In this document: in pieces, positions 32,545-44,355 of the stretch
Position numbering within the stretch: the stretch's first letter is position 1
How the letters are laid out: every line of letters begins with the position of its first letter
Origin: Terfezia claveryi
Lineage: Eukaryota > Ascomycota > Pezizomycetes > Pezizales > Pezizaceae
Direction: 5' to 3'
DNA length: 64,000 bases
Assembly: GCA_015179025.1 (NCBI GenBank)
Contig: WHUX01000060.1
Span: 1 to 64,000 of the forward strand
Translations under genes and position numbers: made by a program
The notes under the pieces: model-generated
Told to the model about the DNA's origin: nothing
What the model saw: only the letters and a program-made list of their open reading frames with translations
The model's database searches: none

Positions 32545-33867
32545 TCAAGGAGTGACTTGGTTCTTCTTCAGCTCATGCGCGAGCCATTCAGAGTCGGTTA
32601 GTGGGAGATGCCACTTTTTCTCCTGTTGGTAGACTCGGAATCCACACCATCCGCAAAGCCCTTCAATGGTCTCTCCAAATGGAGGTGTTCTATTCCCCTC
32701 CTTATCCGTCTGAACCCGAGCTCCTGCTAAAGTATCCTTTTTGGGGTTCCAAATCGCACCCGGAATAATCTCCCCTTCATTTTCCCCAGGAAAATCAACA
32801 ACCATAGCACCACATTCACAACATCCAGTATTATGCCGGGCAAAACTTATGTACTTCCAATCGTTGTAGCAGCCAAGCACGTAGCATCCATGGCACAATG
32901 GAAGGGATAGGCCTGCTTGAAGGCACATGCACCTCGACTGCTCAAACTCCCGGATCCTATCTAATTTTGGGTCGTAGATTGACTCTCTGTGGATGATTTG
33001 CCAAGCCAAAAGTTTCCGGTCTGCGGGATCGCTTTGCTGCTGGTCCTGGGCCTGGGTCGGAGGTGGGTAATGCACTGAAGAAACCGGGGGCCAGCGCCCG
33101 ATGTCAAACAAATCCACTCGATTGGGACAGAAGGTAACATCTTCCTCTTGAGTTTCTTTGAGTTCAGCATATTCGTATTCCTGAAAAGGTTCCTGGTCTT
33201 CCCGCATCCACTTCCGCCCAGCAGTGAGCTGGTTAATCGTATGGGGTCCAAAGAGTGTTGGGGATTCGCTCAATAGGGCATGGCGACCTGTTAGAATACA
33301 GCCTTTACAGACGTAACGAACTCGCCTTTCAGCTGACTCACTTAGGAGGAGCAAGGCGTTGGTACTCTCCTACGGTCAAAGAGTCAGCATTTGTCACTAT
33401 CAATATTATATCTTTCACTATACCATGGTCAATGGAGGGCTTACAGAGCAAACTCCCGTCTTACAGCGCAGGCAACGCTGGGCGTCCGAGCAAGCGTGTC
33501 CATGGTCAACCGTATAACACAGTAGAGGCATGCACTTGCCCAAAAGATGCTTCCAGTACGACTTGGTTGTGCTTTGGCCCATCGCTTGGTGGATGTCCCT
33601 GCTCGCCAGCGAGAGGGATAATAAATCGTCGGAGGTAAGTCGAGAGGCGACTGCTTCCGTGACCGGATATATATCGAGAATCTCAGCCAAGGAAGGTGCT
33701 GTGGTACGCTTAAAGGGTGTATATTCGACTGCAGGCGGAACAGCATCCTTCAGAGTTGCCATCACTCCTTCTACCGCCTCTGCGTTGACTGTAGAGCAGT
33801 TTTTATCCCCTGGAATTGAGGCCGACACTGTGAGCAAGGGGCCACTAAAGATACTGCTTGTCGGCAT
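32545..33867 (-). CDS. F-box-like protein with multiple CxxC pairs
   Basis: Two exons, 33867-33445 and 33369-32545, give 415 aa. The first in-frame codon of the longer open frame is GTG, so I place the start at ATG 33867. An F-box-like motif lies near residues 80-110 (ILDIYPVTEAVASRLTSDDL, then SLASRDIHQAM), so the protein may recruit targets to an SCF ubiquitin ligase. After it come repeated Cys pairs that could bind zinc: RCLRCK, YVCKGC, LCHGCYVLGC, GCCECG and LCGWCG. The intron has a GTAAGC donor and TAG acceptor, and the phase is kept. The C-terminal two thirds is a fungal-specific region I do not recognise. The substrate is unknown. Confidence 0.7.
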
Positions 33868-35865
33868 CTGGAGTTGCACCTCTGGGACTGGAAATTTGTG
33901 TGGGTGTTTGTGGTTGACTGAGTGACTCAGGAGGTGGATGAGGTGGTGAGGAGACCGTTGCCGGAATCTGACAAAGCGAATTGCTGACACGTATATACGA
34001 ATGTTTGTTGGGAAGTTTGAAAGGACATAGACAACACTACCCAGCCAGGAATTACTGTATTAGATAGTTTGGATGAAGCTAGTCTAGTGGATCTGTAAGG
34101 TTAAAACCTTCAGACCCAACCTTTCCTGAGCATCATCATGACGAGAATACATTAGATCTTCCAGGTTATGATCTTCCAAAGTTGAGTACCTCAAGCTCAT
34201 GAAAGAGACTAGGTGGAAAGTGACGAGACTATAGAAGCTTAAAACACCTAAGCCTAAACCTCTCCTCAACGGTCACCCATCTACTCTCAATATGTAAAAT
34301 TATTTGACTTCTTTTCTACCGGGAAACATTTGTTGTGATGTTTACCTCTGTGTAAAGCCTGTCGTGGAGCTAGACAGGAACCTCTCTTGCCTGGACTCGC
34401 ATGCATCCGTAGTTTGTATCTAAATCCAGTAACATCTTGATTTGAAGTCCTCTTAGCCTTGTGCGGAGGTGTTGCTCTAGGGGAACCACGTTGAGTGCGG
34501 ACTTCCTAATCAGGAGCAATAGTCCTTGGCAAAGTTCTAACCAGACTAGCATTTTTGAAGCAGGCCTTACGCGATCAAGACTAGCCTTACGTTGTTGAAT
34601 CACCACTGACTAAGCTAAGCAGCATGGCAACCAATCACATGACCATCATCGCAACCAATCACATGACCAAGGGACACAGCGACCTCTCACGTTCAAGAGC
34701 CTGGGTTCGAGGCTACCGTTGGTATTCTCTGCGAGTGCAACCAGACTAGGTATTTTACGATTCGAGACTAGTATTTTACCAGTCTGACAGGTTGCCAACC
34801 AGACTAAGTCTGACACTCATGATCTTAATAGTTAATATATATTTAGTCTTTGTACGGTTTCGTTAAATCCAAAATATGGTTGGCACATTAGCTCTAGTCT
34901 GGTTGCACGCCTTAGCTCATGCCAACCAGGGCTTAGCCCGGTGGACCTGATGTATTTTAGCTCCTGGGCAAATCTAAAACCAAGCTTTCGTTTTTTTATT
35001 ATTATTAATCCTCGCGATACTGCTACTATGTATCTCTTGTGGGGTACTATCTCTTGTGTAAATATTTACATAGGTATACTACTGTAGCGAGAAAAGATTT
35101 CTTACAAACACGTGACTGCAACAAACCTGGCCAACACTACTTGTGCTTCAAATATTCACACATGGCAGTACGCCAGGGCGTTGTCCCTTTTGTGCTGTGT
35201 AGGTAACCGGTAGGAAGTATGTATATAACAGCACTGGGCTTTCCTGTTCAAGGTGCATCAATCAATGCATTACAATCGTTCAGTGCAGAGTCATTATGCA
35301 GTGCAATTCCTCTGGATGGCTTCATATGGCCTCCAGTAAGATATTATGGCCCCCAGTAAGATAGCCTCCTTACTAGACCACTCCGCATATGAGTAATGAC
35401 CTCTTTCAGAGGTCGTTGTGCCAACCAGACTAGGGTAATGAGTACTTTTTGAAAAATAAAATGAAACTCCGTTCCACTGGTGCTGCTGCTCATTACAATA
35501 CTTCAATAGTCCATATTAAGAACATCTCTACAGACATTTGCAAGTAACAACTCCTAACATGAGCAAACCAGATGGGCCCTGGGGGCCTCGCATCCCACCA
35601 CGACCGCCGCAACCAGGGCCTGGGGTACCACTTGTGGCGATTTAGGATAAGAGCAGGAGGGTGGGCGGTGGTGGGGTGCAGGAATAGGAAGTATGTAAGG
35701 GAAAGTAGAATAGAATTTGAATTTGAATAAACGCTTTGGAGAATTGAATGATGCATTAAGATACATCAACAGGATAGAAGCATTCAACCATCTTAACCGA
35801 CAGTAAATATAATCATGAGCGGGGAAAGGCTAGGTTGGGCCATGGACTGAAGCGCGCACTAGACT
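33868..35865. other. 2-kb intergenic region with clustered inverted-repeat ends
   Basis: No gene supported. The motif CAACCAGACTA or its complement occurs at 34539-34548 (partial), 34738-34748, 34796-34806, 34895-34905 (complement) and 35422-35432. A 19-bp direct repeat (GCAACCAATCACATGACCA) occurs twice at about 34627-34669. The stretch looks like a nest of small transposon remnants. Confidence 0.5.
34895..35432. mobile_element. Candidate MITE with TAGTCTGGTTG inverted ends
   Basis: The left end TAGTCTGGTTG (34895-34905) is the exact reverse complement of the right end CAACCAGACTA (35422-35432), bounding 538 bp. The outermost TA could be a TA target duplication of the Tc1/mariner type. No transposase frame inside. 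Related ends occur at 44757-45490 and 62583-62897. Confidence 0.5.
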
Positions 35866-36257
35866 TTACTCGGTCCTCCCACCACCACATCTACAAGACC
35901 AATTATTAGCGATAGTGCAATAGAAATACAACTACCAACAGTACAACTTACCCCCCACCACAACCGTTACTTGAGCAGCTACCGCCCCCAACGCTGGGAT
36001 CACTATAACACAACCTTGATATCAGCATGCGATTCCGATGCAGCCCGACACGTGCATTCGGGTTTGAACGATTGCGAGTAGGTGCCTTAGAAAACTTACT
36101 TTGGACAGGACGCTCGGTTCTTTCCGCATGAATTACTGCCGTCCCACGCCCCGTGCCCGATGCACTGGCCCCAGGTAACGGCTTCGTCGCGGTCCTTGCG
36201 TGGGGTTTTGGTGCTTTTGGAGGAGCTTGCAGACTTGGTTTTGAAGAGGGAAAACAT
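35866..36257 (-). CDS. Spliced 77-aa Cys/Gly-rich small protein
   Basis: Predicted here from splice sites, and too short and split to appear as one open frame. Exons are 36257-36100, 36002-35952 and 35890-35866. Introns of 97 and 61 nt have GTAAGT donors and TAG acceptors, and the total of 234 nt closes on a TAA. The protein starts MFSLFKTKSASSSKS, basic and Ser-rich. A central block follows, VTWGQCIGHGAWDGSNSCGK, with Cys continuing at RASCP. It ends in a Cys/Gly tail (GGGSCSSNGCGGG, then CGGGRTE). There are seven or so Cys and no signal peptide, so it is not an obvious secreted effector. The function is unknown. The tail might bind metal. Three consistent splice phases favour a real gene, but transcript support is needed. 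Confidence 0.55.
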
Positions 36258-36582
36258 ATTGATCTTGAGGTAAGCGACTTGGTGGAGCCTAGTCTAGCGC
36301 TGAATCGAGTGGGAGAGCTTCGATTTATATAGCTCAATACAAAAACGGAACAACCCGAAACCCTCTTCGTTGGCATGACAACCATCGATATCAAATATGC
36401 GATATCGAATTGCGATATGTAAACAAGAGCAGCCACCTCACGGGGTTAAAAGCAAACAATTATACTCTTGTAACGACTCCGCTATTTAGGGTCTATTAAA
36501 CTAAATGTGGCCTGTGACCCCGCACTAAGTAAGACATGACTTGAACGTGTGACTTACTTAGGTCACATGGCTAGGTTGGGTT
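36258..36582. other. Short intergenic region
   Basis: About 325 bp between the end of the PBY1-like gene and the start of the small Cys/Gly gene, both on the minus strand. Probably the promoter of the latter. No other feature seen. Confidence 0.4.
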
Positions 36583-39381
36583 TCACCAGCTCCCTAGTTC
36601 AATATCCAAGACTTTCTCCATATTTTTCGCCTCGCATTCCTTTACACCAGTCAGGAACGGTTTCACTGCGACATCCACAACACCCTCAAAAAGCCCGTCT
36701 ATCAGGCTAGAGAGCTCATCTCCTGTTTGCTTGAAGTCTGGATAAGAGTTGACTTCAAGCAGAGAGACATTCAAATCCACATCTACCATAAAATCGATAC
36801 CGAAAATCTCAAAAGCGTTTGGTAATGCCTGTAATGTCCCTCCGGTCAGGATCATCGACATAATAGAGTAGACATACATACTTGGAAATGCACCCTCTGT
36901 CCCATTGCTGCAGCAGAAAAAAGTTCTCTAGTAATTTTACAGAGCTTCTCCCAGATATCCTGTAGGGTCCCTTCTTTATTGTAAGTACTGGGCAGCATTT
37001 CTTTCTTCTGTAGGTCCCAGAAGAGTTGGACGCTCCCATCTCTTTCTCCAGTCTGCAAGCACGTATTTGTGAGGCATCCACTTAGATCCTCATTTCTGGC
37101 TTCCCATGGGGCCTTATATTCGGATACGGCAAAGAGCGCAAGCATATTTTTGTATACGTAGACTTTGAGAGAACCCACCGCAAGGACATAGGTCCGGATA
37201 TGGAATTTGCGGTTCGAAGCAAGGATGAGGGGCGGGTGGATGTATTTTTGAACGAGGAAATGTCGCAACTGTGACGTGACAACAGAGGTGTCTTTATTGC
37301 GTCCATAATCAGTGGAAGTACCTGTCTTGCTATCATCGTCTTCATCGTCATTCCTTTCATCTTCCTCGTCTGGGTCTTCTTCAAAACTTGCGAAAATCCC
37401 CTCTAGTTCTTCCACGGTGCTAAACAATCTTATTCCTTGTCCACGGTCGCTCATGCTTGGCTTCAAAATCCACCAGCATCTCTCATCGGGTGACTTTTCG
37501 TCGTTGGAAACGAGCGAGTCACGCAGTTCGTAGGATTCCGCAAGCGCCTCATCTAAATATTCCGCGTAGTCAAGCTCTAGAGGATATGACTCGGCAAAAG
37601 ACTGGGAGAGAACCGAGGCGGGACTTTTAGTGACATGCACATGTATCGTGTGTGCCAGGAAGTGTTTTCGGATTAAGGCTTTCCTGCGGAAAGTCAGGGC
37701 TAATGAGTATGTAGAGCATGGAAAGAGAATACCTGATGATATATGAGCATGCAAGGCTGGAGTCTGAGTTTCCCAAGAGATGATCAAAGTCAATTTGTTC
37801 ATAGGCTGACCACTGGACAATCTTCCCATCCTTTGGTACCTCATTGACATTTTGAATGAACTTAATATTTGGGATTCGTTCAAGGGCTCTCAGTAGCTTT
37901 GGTTGGACATACTCATCCTCATACTTTACCAGGGCATAGAAAGGCCGATCAGCTGAACCCTGCAGAGACATCTTCTCGAGTGCTGGAATTTCCACCTTGT
38001 TGGGTCTGTGGGATTAACTGTTAACCATAGTGACGATTTTGAGATTATAGACCAAAGCAACATTCTACAGACTAACACCAACAGAAAGATATAAAAGCAA
38101 GGACTGCTGAATTTGACTAGGTATGTATTCTGTGTACACTCCACATCTATATATTGTAGGGATCTAAGTCTATCTTACTCACAAGGAAAGCTCTCCCTCT
38201 AATCCAGGAACATGCATAAAATTTGCTTTGAGCGGAGTAATACTAATAGTCATATTTAGGTCAGCCCCATGTCAATGCCTTTCCAGTCAGAGCAACGTCT
38301 TCCATAAATTGATGCCCTACCTGACATGACCCTCCTTTACCGTCCACCCATCACTCCCAGGTCCTGACTCTTCAACTGAACGATAAACATTGGCAAATTT
38401 AGGTGCCCATCGAAAGTGTTTATGCTTCAAGCCTTTGACAGCAACCTCACCCTTTGGTGGTTCCTCTGGGAGCTCGCTTTTCCATAGTTCCCTCTCTCGC
38501 TCTTGTGTAGTTTCGTCTATGACTGCAGGCGCCTCAATCTCCTCAAAGGAGCTGCCTAAAGTCCAGAAATTTGGTAGGATATTTGTGTATAGAACTTTGG
38601 CTCTTGAGTGGTCCACTGCTAGAGGGACGTTAATTGTATAAAGATCTATCCCCAAGCCCCAATTCGCATAAAGATGCTTGATTAAGCGGATAGACAGCTG
38701 AGATGCGCCTTTGATTTGAACTGGGTCATGGTTGCGTGAAAGGAATGCGTATGAAAGAGCAACCGATTTTTTGCAGCACTATACCCCTTTTATTAGACTT
38801 CCTGACCGTATCCTATGCGAGGGAACGTTACGAGTGCACCCTCCATAGCACCTCCAATCGTTCCACTAGAAAGGCTGAATAGAGCGGTGGAATTTCTTCC
38901 ATAATTGGGACTAAGAAGATTCAGAGGACTATGCTTGACAAAGCTAATTGAGGATTGAACTTGACGGCTAACCCTGATATTACCATGTCTATCGGTCCCT
39001 TCTCTTGAAAGTAATGATAGAGCCCAATCTGCACACAACTTGCGGGTATCCCATCAATAAGAATCCACTCTTCGCCCCCATCCTGTCTCGGCATGGTGTG
39101 GATTGTTCCATCGTCAGTGTGCAGTGTGCCTGGCCTAAAGTAGGTCGGCTTGACAATGGTATGAGCAATATGTGCCTTGCCAATCCATGGTCGTTGGGTA
39201 TGTGGGAGCACAACCGAGACTGTCACACCGGCATTTTGAAGCTCATCCACGAATGGGTGGACGTATGGGGATGATAGCTGGGAGGGGGGCCCGTCGTCAT
39301 TGACAACCTACCAACTATCAGTATGTGAAGTCCAAAATACACTCTGAGACGAGGGGTATCTAGACTTACAAGAACATGCAT
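36583..39381 (-). CDS. PBY1: PBY1-like protein: SurE-type domain fused to tubulin-tyrosine-ligase domain
   Basis: Eight exons: 39381-39370, 39307-38973, 38910-38832, 38778-38321, 38242-38183, 38005-37733, 37683-36882 and 36828-36583. They total 2265 nt and 754 aa, close to yeast Pby1, a P-body-associated protein. The N-terminal half is a SurE-like nucleotidase: MHVLVVNDDGP carries the metal-binding Asp pair, and VISGPNYGRNST the metal-binding Asn. The C-terminal half is a TTL/ATP-grasp domain: WWILKPSMSDRGQGI is the ATP-binding loop, FLVQKYI and RKFHIRTYVL follow, and NAFEIFGIDFMVD with LEVNSYPDF ends the fold. The first exon codes only four residues. An acidic insert (EEDPDEEDERNDDEDDD) interrupts the ATP-grasp domain. 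No enzymatic activity is firmly known for Pby1. It is divergent from ATG11, 807 bp apart. Confidence 0.93.
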
Positions 39382-40188
39382 ATTGGATTGGAATTGGAAT
39401 TGAGATTGATATTGATGTGCGGGGTAGTGAGGAACTTGACCTTGAATACAGCACTCTTGGCTGCGCACGTGCTATCAATTTGTCCTCATATATTCAGAGT
39501 ACACGAAAGGCGTGCCCCCAGATGGGCTGGTTGGCTGTGTCTCGTACTCATACAGTGCGAGTCTATTTAGACATCTTGTAATTAACTAGCTGCAAGCAGC
39601 CGATAAAGAAGTCCGCTGGCAAGTTGAATTAAGAGCATGCCTGCTGTACGATCACTGCTGTGTCACAGAACCTTCATCTTCAATGTGTATGTGAAAGCAA
39701 CACTCATATCGTACTGCCTTATAAATATATAACCAGTCCTCCTCCCACCAGAAACCAGACTACCCATCAGAATACTCAGCCTCCTGATCCCAGCCCTGTC
39801 TAGTTCCACCAGTTCATAAGACCACATTCTTACATTTGTTTGTTGGACAATATTTGGTAACGCGACTGAAGCTTGGTTAGTAAGCCCCATTCATCTATTC
39901 ATTCATTCATTCATTCATTCATTCAACATCACGTCTCCCCTCCAGATTGAACTAACGTGACCTTGGAGAAGTCTGCCTCTTGTTGTGAATATACTTGCGT
40001 GTCTCGTCTTGTTTTCCATATGCGAGGGCTTCGTGAATCCTAGCTTTTGAGGCTCCGGATTCGAACTTCATATTTCCCACCAAATACAGCCAACCCCGTC
40101 TGAACCTCCGGTACATTCAGCAGCCCAGGAATATCAACAGTTGGACATTGGAGCTGTGGATGCTATTGATTGATCTCATTTAGCTCCG
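39382..40188. promoter_or_regulatory. Shared divergent upstream region of PBY1-like and ATG11
   Basis: About 0.8 kb separates two divergent starts, so both promoters lie here. It contains an (ATTC)n microsatellite at about 39893-39925. No open frame with a domain. Confidence 0.5.
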
Positions 40189-43100
40189 ATGTCGCTGTTG
40201 ATAATAACGGCTAAAGATGGTGCTCAATACCAGGCTGATCCCAGGACCCTCGCGAAGTAAGGAATCAATCTTCCAGATATTGGAGGCTTAATCCGCAAGA
40301 ATCTACACTGACATCACTTTTACAGTCTCAAAGACCTCAGAGCATGGATCGAAGATCACGCTAAGATAGCTGCGGCCAACCAGATCTTGTTATCGGGAAG
40401 AGGGACGCAACTTCGAGAGGCAACTTTGGCGACAGAGGTGAGTGCCCACTCGGAGAACTTAGGATCCAAAACTGACAATGGCTTCAGACTGAGGTCTTCG
40501 TGTTTGACCGAAAGATACTGGATCACAACACGAAACCTCCGCTACTTCAGTCGCCCTCCCTTGCCAGCCATCCGTCGCCACCGACTGAACCACCGACTCA
40601 GAAAGATCATGCAGCATGGATCGCTGCTTTCAAGAAACATCTCCAATGGGCCGAATCGGTATTAACGAAGGGGCGGTCCTTAGCCGCAGCTATCAGTACC
40701 GCCGAAGCACAGATGAAGAACATTCAGCGGAGTGTGGTGGTTGCTGCAGACAATCTAGAGAATCATGTAGTTACGTTTCAAAACAAGCTTCACGACAGAC
40801 AGGAGGATGCAGGCAGCACCCTACGTAGCCAGGAGGAGGTTTTCAACAACTGGGAGAATTCTGTCAGAATAGCAGCACAGGTGACTCTTCATACAGGATT
40901 TATGAATATAGCTCAACGCCAGGCGAACAGCTCTCGGGGACCGGCTGCGTTGGCAGATCTTGTCAACGTTGGTGAATTGAAGAAGGCCCACGCGGTATCA
41001 GAATTGAAAGCCCAGGAGTTCATCAACAATATGGAAAACGTCAGGGCGGAAGTCGAAGATATTGTGAAACGAAATGCCTCCTTGCGCGATGATATCCAAA
41101 GGACGTCCGTTGGAAGTTCTGGGAACTACCAGAGCGATGAACCACAAAATATCTTAGAAGATATGGAGGCAATGACGAAGAGGTTACATGGAGGTAAGGG
41201 AGACTGAACGTAACACAGAAGATCAGTATAATGTTGACCAAGTTTCTAGACCAAGTGCGCGTGCAAGATGCGCATTCATTAGCCCAAGTAGCCAAATGGG
41301 CACAGACACATACGAAAGATGTATTACCTGTTCTAGGTGGCTTGCTCACAGAAATGAGCCGTCTACATCAACAAGCTATCTCTCAAAAAGTATGTCATCC
41401 CCTACTTATATTTTGACATCTTTAGGACAGTACTCTAAACTCAATGCTACACAGAACAACGTGATACTGGCAGCACATAAAAACATGATCGCGGTTGTTC
41501 AAGTTCAGTCATCTCTCGGTTTTCTATCTCCACTGTTCGAAAAAGCTCAGCTCCCTGAGTCCGAAAGTTTTCTTTTTCTCGCTCGTGCGCATAGACTTCC
41601 CGACGTCTACGGCGCACTTCTTATTGAGTGTGTTCGGCGAAGGGAATGGTCTGAGAAGCTCATGACGGAGAGTAGAAGGCTCGCTGAGGAACTCGCCTCT
41701 ATGAAAAGCGAAGAGGAGAAGAGACGGAAAAAGTGGCAAAACCAAGTCGGCAATATGTTACCATTCACCGTGGGGGAATCAAGAGTCTTGAGTCTCGAAG
41801 TTAACCTGGAAGGTAACGACGACCGTTGGCCACAAGTCACCAGACAGGACGTAGAAGCATTTTTAGAGCAATGCAAGCATGTACCACAGATGGAGAATAC
41901 CCTAAAGGAAGTAACGCAACTATACCAGGATCTGGATAAGCCACGGAAACCGACAAGGCGAGTAAAAGGCTTTAAGGCTGGAAGTGTGCATGAAGCTGTC
42001 ATGGGCGCATCATCGTACTTGGTGGAAGATGCTAGAGAGCTTCAAGATAAGATTTCATTCCTTGAGAACCAAGATCTCAATCAGAAGTCTAGAATTAGAC
42101 GCCTAGAAGACCTGCTTCATCGAGCTTATGGAAGAGCAGGCTCCGGGTTTCCGCCCTCATCCCCAATTCCAGGGCAATACTCCAACCTGGGCCCAGGTAT
42201 TTTAGGCAGCTCACCTTCCATGAATGGCATGAATGGTATTCCGCCACAGGGTCCACCATCGGTAGCGTCACGACGCCTGTCCGCAAATATGGAACAGTCT
42301 GAGAGGGAACGAAATATGGCTGCAAAGATACTATCACTAGAAACTGATCTCAGCCTGGAAAAGGAGCGAACCTTGCGGCTACAGAAAGAGGCTGCCGACC
42401 GAGTGGCCATGGAGCAACAAATCAATGAGAGAATTATGGAGGCTGACCACACCAAAATCGATTTACTCGCTAACTTAGAAGCTCAACAACAAGAATTTGT
42501 ACTAGAGCGGAAAGAATTTCAGCGGAGGTTGGCAGGACTTCGGCAGGAGTTAGATGAAGCATACGAAGACCTTCACCGCGTGGAGGAATTGAAATCTGTT
42601 GAGATGGAGAGGAAGTCTGCCCTGGAAACTCGGGTTGGTCAACTGGAGGACGAGCTGGTAAGGGCTGTAGAAGAGAAGGAAGACTGGCAGAGGAAGTATA
42701 GCGAGGAGGTTGAGAAACTGAAGAAGGAGAGGGATGAGGGAGCAGAGCACATCCGGAAGGATTATGCGGAGGAGAAATCTCGCAATGCACAGCTAGAGGC
42801 ATCCTTACAGGGCTTGAAAGAAGATAATTCTAAGTATATTATTTCTATCGAGAATCTGGAGGGTACACTTAGGGAGGCTCAAGATAATCTTGAGACGGTG
42901 AAGAAGCAGCATGATTCTGTTGTACAAAACCAGGCCACTTCGTTGACTAAATTGCAGCAAGTTCATAGAGTTCTGGCTCCCAATGATTTGGTTCCGAAGG
43001 AGCTCAGGCTACTTGCTGATACAATCGAGGTCCTGGTTAACAAGGCTATGAGCAACCATGGGGAAGTAAGGAGAAAATATGATGAGCTAGAAGGGAAATA

Positions 43101-44355
43101 CAACAAGTTGAAGAACAGCATGGATCTCCTCCAGTCTAGGTTTGATTCTCGGACTATCAGGGCGAAGGATCTCACTCAGAGGCTGTCCACTCATACCACC
43201 CGGTCTACTCAATTACTGGAGCAACTCGGCTTCTCGGTCATTCGCAGGGATAACACCATGCAAATAATGCGCATCTCTAGGTCAAACTCAGGCTCAGGCA
43301 CTGAGTCGATGATGCTAAGTAGGAGCATGATTACTGCTGGCAAGTCTAGTACCACTGCTGAAGGGACATCAAGTACAAACCCCAAGAAGATCTCAGCAAG
43401 TTCTTCCACTTTGGATAATATAAACCTCCTATATTGGATGGAAGCCAGTGACTCAGACGCAGAATCGGAGAAGTATGCACAATATCTCAGCAACATTGGC
43501 ATGTTTGACCTTGATGCCTTCAGTGATGCTCTTGTCAAGCGAGTCAAAGAAGCAGAACACATGGCCCGTCGATGGCAAAAAGAAGCAAAAGCTTACAGAG
43601 AGAAATCCCACCGATACCATGCTGAAGCGCACGAGAAGATTGCCTTCAAGTCGTTCAAGGAAGGCGATCTAGCTTTGTTCCTCCCCACCAGGAATCAGGC
43701 TACTCGACCATGGGCAGCTTTCAATGTGGGGGCTCCTCACTTTTTCCTAAAGGAGCAAGAGTCGCATAAGTTGCGCACCCGGGATTGGCTTCTAGCGCGG
43801 ATATCAAAGGTAGAGGAACGAGTCGTGGATTTATCAAGGTCCACGTCTTCCCTACACGCCAATCCAAGTGTGGCCAGTGACACCGCAAGTCTAGGGGAGG
43901 ATGAGAACCCTTTTGAACTGAGCGATGGACTGAGATGGTATCTACTCGAGGCTTTTGAGGAGAAACCGGGGGCCCCAGCTACCCCGGGTTTGAGCAGTAG
44001 TACAGTTAGTACTAGTAAATTGGACGCGAAAGGGTCTTTGAAGAGTCGAAAACCGGTCACGGGTGCGAAAAGGACATTGAGCCATCTACAGGAAGAGGGA
44101 CATAGAAGAAGGGGAAGCAGCTCGTCAATTGGAAAGGCATCGATCTTTAATTTGGGGGGGAGCAGCAGAGATGGTCCTACTATCGCAAGCGGTGAACCAG
44201 ATTCAGCAGTAGCAACAGCGGGTGGCTCTAGGGCCAGCACACCAGCGTTGGTATCGCAACCGCCACCAGCTGAGGTGCTTTCCCAGTCGATACCTCCCAC
44301 GAGTTCTGGTTCGATGTCGAAGGCAAATGGGCCGAGTGCCGCATCTGGCCCGTAG
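40189..44355 (+). CDS. ATG11: Autophagy scaffold protein ATG11
   Basis: Scaffold that gathers the Atg1 kinase and cargo receptors at the pre-autophagosomal structure for selective autophagy. Five exons: 40189-40256, 40326-40437, 40488-41193, 41250-41389 and 41431-44355, giving 1316 aa. The third intron is 56 nt and ends TTTCTAG; phase fixes that acceptor. The N-terminus is ubiquitin-like (MSLLIITAKDG, QILLSGRGTQL, EVFVFDRKIL). Long coiled coils follow, the densest at about residues 690-960 (EDELVRAVEEKEDWQRKYSEE). The C-terminal ATG11 domain is clear: FKEGDLALFLPTRNQATRPWAAF, then PHFFLKEQ and RDWLLARISKVEERV. The extreme C-terminus is Ser/Gly-rich and disordered. Length fits the Atg11 of filamentous fungi. 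All frames close, so the gene looks intact. Confidence 0.95.

Noticed and set aside
33255..33925. Plus-strand open frames opposite the F-box gene
   Set aside because: They are shadows of the spliced minus-strand gene and lack domains.
33868..33990. Longer F-box protein start at 33990
   Set aside because: The codon there is GTG. The first ATG in frame is at 33867.
35948..36436. 162-aa minus-strand open frame
   Set aside because: It reads through two strong introns and in a different phase from the spliced 77-aa gene, which has better codons and splice sites.
42095..43562. Minus-strand open frames inside ATG11
   Set aside because: They are complement shadows of the coiled-coil coding region.
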